NCBI GenBank assembly: GCA_017307275.1
Contig: JAFKFK010000037.1
Span: 1 to 57,223, forward strand
DNA: 57,223 nt
Direction: 5' to 3'
Source of the DNA: Alphaproteobacteria bacterium
GTDB lineage: Bacteria > Pseudomonadota > Alphaproteobacteria > Reyranellales > Reyranellaceae
Each line of letters starts with the position of its first letter. The first letter of the stretch is position 1. Below, piece by piece: positions 42,366 through 49,275 of this stretch. The notes under the pieces are model-generated. The model saw only the letters and a program-made list of their open reading frames with translations, was not told where the DNA came from and did not search any database. A program made the translations under genes and the position numbers.

Positions 42366-43337
42366 TCAGGTGACGAGGACGATCTTGCCAAAATGGGCAT
42401 TGGCCTTCATGTGCGCAAGCGCTTCGGCGGCCTCTGCCAGGGGGAAGGTCTTGTCGATGGGCAGATGCAGTTTGCCTGCCTCGATGGCCGACCACAGGTC
42501 CTTGCGGGCGGCCTGCACGATGGCATGCACTTCTTCGGGGCTGCGGGTGCGGAAGGTGACACCGATATAGTCGATGCGCTTCAGGGCATGCAGGTCGAAG
42601 TTGAACTCGCCCTTCATGCCTCCCAGCCGGCCGACATTGACGATGCGGCCCAGGATGGCCGCAGCCTCCATATTGGCATTCATGACGCCGCCCGAGACCT
42701 GGTCGACGATCAGGTCGACACCCTTGCCGCCGGTCGCTTCCTTGACCTTCTCCGGCCACTTGGGATCGCGCGTGTCGAGAGCGAGGTCGCAGCCGAACTC
42801 GGCGAGCTTCGCGCGGCGGCCATCGTTGGTCGAGGTACCCATGACAATCGACGCGCCCATGTGCTTGGCGATCTGCATGCCGAGCAGGCCGACGCCCGAG
42901 CTTGCGCCCTGGATCAGCACCGACTCGCCTTTCTTGAGGCGGCCGGCTCCGACCAGTGCATTGTGCATGGTCTGCACAGCCACAGGCATGCAGGCGGCCT
43001 GCTCGTAGCTCATATTGTTGGCGGGAATCTTGTGGGCGCGTCCGGCATCGGCGACGGCGTACTCGGCGAAGCCACCGGCCGCCGAGCTCATCACGCGATC
43101 ACCCGGCTTGAAGTCCTTCACCGCAGCGCCGACAGCCTCGACTTCGCCAGCGCACTCCAGGCCGACGATGGTGCCGGCGCCGCCGATCGTGCCATGGCGA
43201 TGGCCTGACGCCACGGCGAGGTCGGCGCGGTTGAGCGAGGCGGCCTTCACCTTGATCAGGATCTCGTTGGGCTTGGGCGCAGGCTTGGGCGTGTCGGTGA
43301 ACTGGACGCCTTTGTCGGTGACGACGGCTGCCTTCAT
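42366..43337 (-). CDS. MDR-family NAD(P)H:quinone oxidoreductase-like enzyme
   Basis: A 323-residue medium-chain dehydrogenase/reductase. The N-terminus MKAAVVTDKGVQFTDTPKPAPKPNEILIKVKAASLNRADLAVASG resembles zeta-crystallin/quinone oxidoreductases; the usual catalytic-zinc cysteine of alcohol dehydrogenases is absent. The Rossmann motif is VLIQGASSGVGLLGMQIAKHMGASIVMGTS. It reduces quinones or enones with NADPH. It lies 20 bases upstream of tldD on the same strand, so the two probably share a transcript without an obvious functional link. Confidence 0.87.
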   Translation of the reverse strand: MKAAVVTDKGVQFTDTPKPAPKPNEILIKVKAASLNRADLAVASGHRHGTIGGAGTIVGLECAGEVEAVGAAVKDFKPGDRVMSSAAGGFAEYAVADAGRAHKIPANNMSYEQAACMPVAVQTMHNALVGAGRLKKGESVLIQGASSGVGLLGMQIAKHMGASIVMGTSTNDGRRAKLAEFGCDLALDTRDPKWPEKVKEATGGKGVDLIVDQVSGGVMNANMEAAAILGRIVNVGRLGGMKGEFNFDLHALKRIDYIGVTFRTRSPEEVHAIVQAARKDLWSAIEAGKLHLPIDKTFPLAEAAEALAHMKANAHFGKIVLVT

Positions 43338-43570
43338 GGCGGATCTCCCTTTGATCGGCTTGATGATTCAGGCGCCCTGCTTAGCAGGCAGGGGCATGTG
43401 CCTCCACGCATCCGCGGTGTCCTTGTCGCTTTTCTTCACGCTCGTTTCGGTGGGTGGCAGTCGGGCGGCTGATGAAAGGGAGGGGGATGGCGGAGCTTGC
43501 AAAAGTCGATAAGTGCACTGTGTGTGAATTTAGTTTGCGGGGTGTGCAATTCCAATGATGTGATGCCGAT

Positions 43571-44209
43571 ATGAAGATCAGGCAGCAGGTTCAGGAACTC
43601 TTCCCAACACCGCTCTGGATCCTCGATATCCTCCCGGCCGACGCCGCGCCCTTCAACGCAACGCTCAGGGCCGAGATCGAGAAGATCATATCGCCACGCC
43701 CTCATGTGCCGAGCGGCAGCAACTGGCAGACACGGCACGATCTGCATACGCGGCCGGCCTTCGCCGACTTGGCCAAGCTGATCGAGATCGCCTCGAAGAG
43801 CGTAGCGCAATATCTTCAGCTCGAACGCTTTCCAATGATGATCACAGGCTGCTGGGCCAACGTGAATCCACCCGGCAGCTATCATCCCACGCACAACCAC
43901 CCGAACAATTTCCTGAGCGGCGTCTACTACGTCGACGCACCGGGGAGTGGCACGGACCTCGTCTTCCAGGATCCGCGGCCGATCTCGATCATGCCGTGGA
44001 GCGGCAAGCCCAGCCGCATGACCGCCAACGCTTCGGTCGCGCAGCCCCAGCCCGGCCGCATGGTGATGTTCCCGTCGTGGCTGCGGCACCACGTTCCTTC
44101 AAACGAGAGCAATTCCGAACGCATCAGCATCGCGTTCAATCTCATGTTCACCAACTACGCCGAGACGCTGGCGATGCCGCGATGGAAGGCGTCGGCGGGA
44201 GGCGCGTAA
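43571..44209 (+). CDS. TIGR02466-type 2OG-Fe(II) oxygenase-like protein
   Basis: A 212-residue protein matching the putative 2OG-Fe(II) oxygenase family TIGR02466: LFPTPLWILDILPADAAPFNATLRAEIEKI at the start, CWANVNPPGSYHPTHNHPNNFLSGVYYVDAPGSGTDLVFQDPRP in the core with HxxHNH metal candidates, and GRMVMFPSWLRHHVPSNESNSERISIAFNLMF with the distal His and the 2OG-binding Arg. Substrate unknown. The 233-base gap upstream (43338-43570) has only a short hairpin near the quinone oxidoreductase start and nothing else I can support. Confidence 0.8.
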   Translation: MKIRQQVQELFPTPLWILDILPADAAPFNATLRAEIEKIISPRPHVPSGSNWQTRHDLHTRPAFADLAKLIEIASKSVAQYLQLERFPMMITGCWANVNPPGSYHPTHNHPNNFLSGVYYVDAPGSGTDLVFQDPRPISIMPWSGKPSRMTANASVAQPQPGRMVMFPSWLRHHVPSNESNSERISIAFNLMFTNYAETLAMPRWKASAGGA

Positions 44210-44241
44210 GCTCCCGCATCAACGCGACAGCCTCGCGATAC

Positions 44242-45783
44242 CTAGGCGATCTTGCTCGTGCGGCCTTGCCAGTAGCGATCTCGCAGCAGCCGCTTGTAGA
44301 GCTTGCCCGTGGGATGACGCGGCAATTCGGGTTCGAAGTCGATGCTGCGCGGACACTTGATTGCCGAGAGGTGCTGCCTGCAATAGGCGATCAGTTCTTC
44401 CGCCAGTGCCGGACCAGCCTCTGCCATGTTCTGTGGCTGGACGACGGCCTTCACTTCCTCGCCGAACTCGTCATTGGGCACGCCGAACACCGCGCAGTCG
44501 ATCACCTTGGGATGGTTGATCAGGAGGTTCTCGCATTCCTGCGGGTAGATGTTCACGCCGCCGGAAATGATCATGAACGCCTTGCGGTCGGTGAGATGCA
44601 GGAAGCCGTCGCTGTCGACGTAACCTACGTCGCCCAGGGTGGTCCATCCGAGCGGATGGCGCGACTCCTGGGTCTTCTTCGGATCGTTGTGATACTCGAA
44701 CGGCCGGCCTTCTGCGAAATAGACGGTGCCCGATTCGCCCATCGGCAACTCGTTCCCTTCGTCGTCGCAGATCTTGAGCTTGCCGACGACGGCGCGGCCG
44801 ACCGTGCCCTTGTGCGCCATCCATTCCTGGGCATTGCACATGGTGAGGCCATTGCCTTCGGTGCCACCGTAATATTCCCAGATGATCGGTCCCCACCAGC
44901 CGATCATCGCCTCCTTGGTCGGAATGGGGCAGGGCGCGGCGGCATGGATCGCACACTTGAGTGAAGTCATGTCGTACTTCGTGCGCACGTCTTCCGGCAG
45001 CTTGAGGAAACGCACGAACATGGTCGGCACGACCTGGGTGTGCGTGATCTTGTGTTTGGGCACCAGCTTCAGGAACGCCTCGGCGTCGAAGTTCTCCATG
45101 ATGATCGAAGTGCCGCCGAGCCGCATGACGCTCATGTTGAAGCGCAACGGAGCCGCGTGATAGAGCGGCGCCGGCGAGAGATAGATCGTGTCGGCGTCGA
45201 TGCCGTAGAGCTTGCGGGAGATGGCAAGCAGCGGATTATCGAAGTCGATCGCCTGCGGCTCGACCACCGGCATCACACCTTTGGGTCGTCCTGTGGTGCC
45301 CGACGAATAGAGCATGTCATGGCCGGCCGTCTGGTCGGCGATCGGCGTCGCCGGGAAGGTCGCGACTGTCTCCTCCCAGGATTTGTAGCCGGCGATGATG
45401 CCGTCGATCATGAAGCGGTCGGCGACGCCCTTGAGGAGCGGCCCCAGCTCGGCGGCCTTTTCGGCCAGATACTTGGAGGTGATGAAGAGTTTCGCGCCGC
45501 AATCGGTCACGATGTAGTCGACCTCGGCCGCCGTCAGCCGCGAGCTGATCGCCGTGTAGATCAGGCCCGAGCGCTGGGCGCCCCAGCAAATCTCGAAGAA
45601 ACGCGGATTATTCTCGAGAAAGAGCGCGATATGGTCGCCGGCCTTCAGGCCCAGCGAGCGAAACAGTTGCGCGATGCGGTTGGATTGTTGGTCGAGCTGC
45701 CGGTAGGTCACCATCTCGCCGCTGCCGGCCATGACATAGGCCGGTTTGTCGGGATTCGTCTGGGCGTGGATGTACGGATGCAC
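44242..45783 (-). CDS. acyl-CoA synthetase (AMP-forming, FadD/ANL superfamily)
   Basis: A 513-residue ATP-dependent acyl- or aryl-CoA ligase. The ANL motifs are present: the phosphate loop MLYSSGTTGRPKGVMPV, the YYGGTEG block (A5), the hinge VDSDGFLHLTDRKAFMIISGGVNIYPQECENLL, and a C-terminal PRSIDFEPELPRHPTGKLYKRLLRDRYW with the catalytic lysine. Activates a fatty or other carboxylic acid. The start is GTG 45783, with GGAGGAAG 9 bases upstream; that ribosome site is one arm of a perfect 10-bp hairpin in the leader. Confidence 0.9.
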   Translation of the reverse strand: MHPYIHAQTNPDKPAYVMAGSGEMVTYRQLDQQSNRIAQLFRSLGLKAGDHIALFLENNPRFFEICWGAQRSGLIYTAISSRLTAAEVDYIVTDCGAKLFITSKYLAEKAAELGPLLKGVADRFMIDGIIAGYKSWEETVATFPATPIADQTAGHDMLYSSGTTGRPKGVMPVVEPQAIDFDNPLLAISRKLYGIDADTIYLSPAPLYHAAPLRFNMSVMRLGGTSIIMENFDAEAFLKLVPKHKITHTQVVPTMFVRFLKLPEDVRTKYDMTSLKCAIHAAAPCPIPTKEAMIGWWGPIIWEYYGGTEGNGLTMCNAQEWMAHKGTVGRAVVGKLKICDDEGNELPMGESGTVYFAEGRPFEYHNDPKKTQESRHPLGWTTLGDVGYVDSDGFLHLTDRKAFMIISGGVNIYPQECENLLINHPKVIDCAVFGVPNDEFGEEVKAVVQPQNMAEAGPALAEELIAYCRQHLSAIKCPRSIDFEPELPRHPTGKLYKRLLRDRYWQGRTSKIA

Positions 45784-45789
45784 TCTGAA

Positions 45790-45837
45790 CTTCCTCCGGC
45801 GGCGTTTCTTGATGGAGCCCCATAAAACCGGAGGAAG
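45790..45837 (-). promoter_or_regulatory. leader hairpin enclosing the ribosome-binding site of the acyl-CoA synthetase
   Basis: In the mRNA sense, CUUCCUCCGG (from 45837-45828) is the exact complement of CCGGAGGAAG (45799-45790), separated by 28 bases. The second arm contains the Shine-Dalgarno sequence of the GTG start at 45783. A closed stem would block initiation, so this may be a translational switch. The loop holds an out-of-frame ATG (minus strand, about 45824). Confidence 0.55.
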
Positions 45838-45902
45838 AAACCCACCGCAAGCGTTGACCCGGTTCCGCCCTTCGGCTTTATTCCCCCCGCGCACAACAGT
45901 GT

Positions 45903-45941
45903 GCCCCCGTGGCGGAATTGGTAGACGCGCCTGACTCAAAA
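45903..45941 (+). pseudogene. 5' half of a tRNA-Leu(CAA), interrupted at the anticodon loop
   Basis: Sequence 45903-45941 begins with acceptor strand GCCCCCG, continues TGGCGG-AATTGGTAGA-CGCG (D arm with the GGTAGA loop typical of tRNA-Leu) and runs through CCTGACTCAAAA, the anticodon arm up to loop position 38 (CAA anticodon). After that the 3' stem, variable arm, T arm and CGGGGGC-ACCA are missing. The following bases AGTGGTTTG do not pair with the 5' stem. The complementary 3' half is not found elsewhere in the window. Confidence 0.75.
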
Positions 45942-46096
45942 AGTGGTTTGTTTACCCTGCGACGTTTAGCGCGGTGGTCCGAAAAGACGTTTGATTTTCG
46001 AGGGTTGAGCGGGTACGGCAAGGCACATCGTGGCGGTGACAACCGCGCTAGGTGCAAAATGGGTGCAGAGCGCGAGGGAACTCGCGGCGGCGATCG
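45942..46096. other. non-coding junction sequence between the two tRNA-Leu regions
   Basis: No gene is supported. It has a short inverted repeat GCGGT-GACA-ACCGC (46033-46046) and GGTGCA repeated 11 bases apart (46051 and 46062), which could be integrase arm sites but are too short to claim. With the flanking tRNA sequences, this is the gene-free stretch 45,784-46,271; bases 46,184-46,271 contain nothing recognisable. Confidence 0.4.
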
Positions 46097-46183
46097 GCGG
46101 GCGTGGCGGAACTGGTAGACGCGCTGGATTCAAAATCCTGTTCTGGTGACAGAGTGTCGGTTCGATTCCGACCGCCCGCACCA
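46097..46183 (+). tRNA. tRNA-Leu(CAA)
   Basis: An 87-nt tRNA with encoded CCA. Acceptor GCGGGCG (46097-46103) pairs with CGCCCGC (46173-46179), the discriminator is A and CCA follows at 46181-46183. D arm TGGCGGAACTGGTAGACGCG; anticodon arm CTGGA-TTCAAAA-TCCTG with anticodon CAA; a long class II variable arm (TTCTGGTGACAGAGT); T arm GTCGG-TTCGATT-CCGAC. The anticodon stem has one U-U mismatch (27-43 region), which is unusual. Its body differs from the truncated tRNA-Leu(CAA) just upstream. Confidence 0.9.
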
Positions 46184-46271
46184 TCCCCAACGAATTGCTT
46201 CGTTGAATGGTTCATCACCCTGGAGGGATGACTGGCGGCGCGGCGCAATGTGGACGTGCCCTCGGGTAAGC

Positions 46272-46769
46272 TTAGCGGCCGCTCGCGTAAAGCCTGCGGC
46301 AAGCCTCGTTTTCGGCCTCCTGCAGCCGCTGGACGTAGGCGACGAGGCGCTCGTCGGCGTCGAGCGGATAGAATCTTGAGGGCCTGGGCCCGACCGTCGA
46401 GTTCACCGCAATCGGCTGCGCGTTCGAATCTACAAGGAACAGAACGTCGCCGCCTGGTGAAATCGGCCGGTGCTTCGGGTCATCATGCAGTGGGGTAACG
46501 TCGACCAATTGACCCGTCGGCGCGTGCCAGACTGCATGGTGCACCGCGATGAGGTAGCCAGGCCCGGGAATATCTCCCACCACGCGATAATGGAACATCC
46601 AGCCGAACAGAACTCGGCCGCCCTGCTGCACCGCTTGATGGATAGCATTTTCAAAACATCGGGTCGGTGTCGCCCAAGCTTCTGGTTGATGAAGCGCAAG
46701 ACCAAGTGGTTCGCGGCTGATGGTGCGAGCAAACGCTTCGAGGGCATTTGGAGCGGCGGATCCAGACAC
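46272..46769 (-). CDS. hypothetical protein of the accessory region
   Basis: A 165-residue soluble protein. Segments: LHQPEAWATPTRCFENAIHQAVQQGGRVLFGWMFHYRVVGDIPGPGYLIAVHHAVWHAPTGQLVDVTPLHDDPKHRPISPGGDVLFLVD. The conserved-looking Cys (TRCFEN) and His residues (FHYR, HHAVWH) would suit a papain-like or transglutaminase-like fold, but this is a guess. GTG start at 46769 with AGGAC upstream. I do not recognise a named family. Confidence 0.6.
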   Translation of the reverse strand: MSGSAAPNALEAFARTISREPLGLALHQPEAWATPTRCFENAIHQAVQQGGRVLFGWMFHYRVVGDIPGPGYLIAVHHAVWHAPTGQLVDVTPLHDDPKHRPISPGGDVLFLVDSNAQPIAVNSTVGPRPSRFYPLDADERLVAYVQRLQEAENEACRRLYASGR

Positions 46770-46810
46770 GAGAAAGTCCTATTGAAAGGTCAGGTACAGG
46801 GTAGTGTTTT

Positions 46811-48124
46811 CTACAGATACGCGATGCCTTGACGAAGAAGGTCGTCCAACACATCGGCCCGCGAGCGCGTCCGATGCACAGCCAGCGCGACCAACGCACG
46901 CGCCACACGCCGCGCGAGGTTGCGGGCTAGGACACGTTGCGTCGTCGAGATCTTCGGTAGTCCGGCCCGGCCGTGGACGAACGCGCTACGCAGCTCGAAC
47001 AGGTCCTTATAGTTCTCTGCTGCCTTGGCATCTGTGAGCGCCGCGCCGATCCGGGCGGAGACCCGTTCGGTCGCCGATAGTTTCGGATGCGGGTCAGGCT
47101 TGGGCCGCAGCTTACGCATGTGATCGATTTCCAGGCCGAGCGCCGCCTCGATCGCGGTCATGTGAGCCATCACCTCGTCGATGCCGTCGGCAAGGAAAGC
47201 CCGGACAAGGAAATGCACCACCGGTGCCTCAAAGAGTGGCGTCGCGCGCGCCGCCTGTAGCTCGGTCCAGGCTGCGTCAGTAAAAAGCTGCAACTCCGTT
47301 TTGGCACTGTCGTCGAGCGGCAACGCGCTCGGCCGCTCCAGCTCGATCTCTTCACCCCAACGGTCCTCGACGATCCTGGGCTCGAGCGTGAGGTCGTCGG
47401 GGCTGGGTGGCCGCGCCGGCCGGACGAAAAGGTCTTCGTCTAGCGTGTAGATCCACGGTACGAGGAAGCCGCGCCAATCGACCTCCAGCATTGTCGACCA
47501 CTCCTCCCACCGGGCCAATAGTAGGAAAAAGAGTGCGCCTTCGACCGCCGGCGGGAATCGGCCATGATGGGGTTCGATCTCGCCGAAGTCCTGGCGCATA
47601 TCCGTGAACATAAACGGGGCGGCACGTGACTCCGGCCTCGGATCGACCTCGATTTCCTCCTCGACCACCAGCCAATGAAACTGTGCGAGGCGCTTGGCTT
47701 CCAACGGCAACGCCGGGAAGTTGCGCGCGAGCCTCGGCGCATCGAATAGCTTCCCCAATTCCTCGGCTGTGAATTGAGCGACTCGCGTATTGCCAAAGCT
47801 CATTGGTGGCAGATCGTCGGCTAGATCGAGCGGACAGATGTGCCGGCGCACCGTAATCCTGCGTGAGTAGGCTGCGTCGAGTGCCGCCGCGGCCGTCGGC
47901 AAATCGAGCGCGAGCCCCGCTTGGTCGAGCGGCAGGCCGCATGGCAGGCCGAGTGACCTGAGCGCGCTGCTCAGCGCGAACGTGGCCTTGCCCCGACTAT
48001 AGCGGCGGTCGCAGAGCTCGCTTAGTGCGACGAAGGCCGGCGCCGACAGCAGGTTGGTCGGGCCCGGCCGCGGAATGCGCCATAGGGCGGCCAAGGCGTC
48101 GAGGAGCTGCTGATCCGCCGCCAT
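46811..48124 (-). CDS. large protein with C-terminal Rx4H (HEPN-like) motif
   Basis: A 437-residue protein, no signal peptide. The N-terminal two thirds has no domain I recognise (RPGPTNLLSAPAFVALSELCDRR, LARWEEWSTMLEVDWRGFLVPW). The C-terminal third is helical and includes LFELRSAFVHGRAGLPKIS, where R379-x4-H384 matches the HEPN ribonuclease signature, followed by TQRVLARNLARRVARALVAL. HEPN domains are nucleases of toxins and abortive-infection proteins; the assignment here is from this motif alone. It starts 2 bases after the stop of the upstream 243-residue gene, so the two form an operon. Confidence 0.6.
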   Translation of the reverse strand: MAADQQLLDALAALWRIPRPGPTNLLSAPAFVALSELCDRRYSRGKATFALSSALRSLGLPCGLPLDQAGLALDLPTAAAALDAAYSRRITVRRHICPLDLADDLPPMSFGNTRVAQFTAEELGKLFDAPRLARNFPALPLEAKRLAQFHWLVVEEEIEVDPRPESRAAPFMFTDMRQDFGEIEPHHGRFPPAVEGALFFLLLARWEEWSTMLEVDWRGFLVPWIYTLDEDLFVRPARPPSPDDLTLEPRIVEDRWGEEIELERPSALPLDDSAKTELQLFTDAAWTELQAARATPLFEAPVVHFLVRAFLADGIDEVMAHMTAIEAALGLEIDHMRKLRPKPDPHPKLSATERVSARIGAALTDAKAAENYKDLFELRSAFVHGRAGLPKISTTQRVLARNLARRVARALVALAVHRTRSRADVLDDLLRQGIAYL

Positions 48125-48126
48125 CG

Positions 48127-48858
48127 TTACGCGCAGCCATTGGGGGTCGCCTGTGGCCGCCAGCTCCGCTCTGTACGTTCTCGCGCGAGCTTGGTTTCGA
48201 GGCTCGGATGCTTTCGCTCAATGCTCTCGTTGTAGATGTACTCCGCATCGTCCCAGAAGGTGGCGATCGCCTCGACGAACGCCCGGAGCCGTTCGACGGG
48301 CACGTCCATCAGCGCGACGGGTGGCGGCTCGGGATCGGGCGGCTGATCCTCGAACGGTCCTGGCGGGTAAACCCGCCACAGCTCGGGACAGCGCGCGGCC
48401 AGCGCAACCGCCGACGGCCCGTCGCCATGCCGGCAGGCGTTGCCGAGGAGTTGGAACGTGTCCAACTCGGCGAAGCTTGGAAAGGCGTCTAGACGGATGC
48501 CGCGCAGTTCCAAGAAGAGTTCGTAGAGCCTTGCCCAGTGCCCCTTCGTCACCTGCGCGACCATGCCCTCGCCGGGCGCCAACTCCTCCACGCATCCGCG
48601 CAGATAGCTGCGGAGCTGCCGCTCCCAGATGGACTGGATTGCAAGGCCGAAAGCCATTTTCGTCTCTTTGAGCACATCCCCCGTGTCGGCCTGGGCGAAG
48701 GCGTCGCCTGGACTGTCACTGCGGCCCAGCGCGGCGATCTTTTCCTCAAGGGCCCGGATCGCGGGGGCGATCACATCGTCAAAAAATGATCGCACGGTGA
48801 CCCCGTGCTTCGATGCCGCCACATCGGCATAGCAGTTCTTCCAGCGGAACACCTTCAT
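48127..48858 (-). CDS. hypothetical protein, partner of the HEPN-like gene
   Basis: A 243-residue soluble helical protein: MKVFRWKNCYADVAASKHGVTVRSFFDDVIAPAIRALEEKIAAL, MAFGLAIQSIWERQLRSYLRGCVEEL, and ELDTFQLLGNACRHGDGPSAVALAARCPELWRVYPPGPFED. The NACRHGDG block recalls helical proteins of genomic islands and could be a degenerate HEPN-type motif, but the spacing is short. The stop lies 2 bases before the ATG of the HEPN-like gene, so they are co-translated or at least co-transcribed. A toxin-partner or two-subunit effector relationship is inference. Confidence 0.6.
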   Translation of the reverse strand: MKVFRWKNCYADVAASKHGVTVRSFFDDVIAPAIRALEEKIAALGRSDSPGDAFAQADTGDVLKETKMAFGLAIQSIWERQLRSYLRGCVEELAPGEGMVAQVTKGHWARLYELFLELRGIRLDAFPSFAELDTFQLLGNACRHGDGPSAVALAARCPELWRVYPPGPFEDQPPDPEPPPVALMDVPVERLRAFVEAIATFWDDAEYIYNESIERKHPSLETKLARERTERSWRPQATPNGCA

Positions 48859-48967
48859 GCGGCGACTCCTGCCCAGACCATCCTTCGCAGCGGTTAGAGC
48901 CCTTGGGCAATTCCGTAAGGTGATTGGAGCCGGTACCTAGGGCATTGGCGCCGGCTCCGTTCCTCGT

Positions 48968-49159
48968 TCACTTCGGCTTGCCCGCCCCGTTGTGAGCAGG
49001 GCGATCAATGACGTAGCGCTGGCCGGGCTTGGGCTTTGGCGGGAGAGGGCGCCCTCGAATGGCGGTCCGTTCCTGACCGGTCTCGCCGCCGCGAGGCCCA
49101 ACGATACCGAACTCGCCCGAGATCGGGGCCTGCTCCCCCGGCTTGTAGGTCTTGCTCAC
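48968..49159 (-). CDS. small YjzC-like protein
   Basis: A 63-residue protein: VSKTYKPGEQAPISGEFGIVGPRGGETGQERTAIRGRPLPPKPKPGQRYVIDRPAHNGAGKPK. The pattern KPGE-aPxSGxFxxVGPxGGxxGxExT...G..LPPxPxPGQxY resembles YjzC-type small proteins, which are uncharacterised. GTG 49159 has GGAGGTG about 5 bases upstream; an open frame to 49204 exists but lacks a site. It is divergent from the DUF2130 operon, with the start codons 116 bases apart. Confidence 0.65.
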   Translation of the reverse strand: MSKTYKPGEQAPISGEFGIVGPRGGETGQERTAIRGRPLPPKPKPGQRYVIDRPAHNGAGKPK

Positions 49160-49220
49160 TTTTACACCTCCAATGTCGGCTCGCGGATCATCCCGCCCGA
49201 CCATGGGACCAATGCGGAAG

Positions 49221-49248
49221 TTGACTTCAGGTTCAATTAGGATAAAAT
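49221..49248 (+). promoter_or_regulatory. sigma70-type promoter of the DUF2130-ParB operon
   Basis: TTGACT (49221-49226), a 16-base spacer and TAAAAT (49243-49248) give a near-consensus -35/-10 pair. The start site would be about 49255, leaving a leader of about 20 bases that contains GGAGG at 49266-49270, 5 bases before the ATG at 49276. Confidence 0.6.
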
Positions 49249-49275
49249 GGGACCTAGAAAAATATGGAGGCCATC

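Noticed and set aside
45942..46096. Group I intron in the interrupted tRNA-Leu
   Set aside because: The insert is only 155 bases, no 3' exon completing the first tRNA is found, and the next tRNA has its own 5' half.
45909..46118. Open frame starting MAELVDAPDSKSG
   Set aside because: This is the translated 5' half of a tRNA-Leu gene, a well-known artefact, not a protein.
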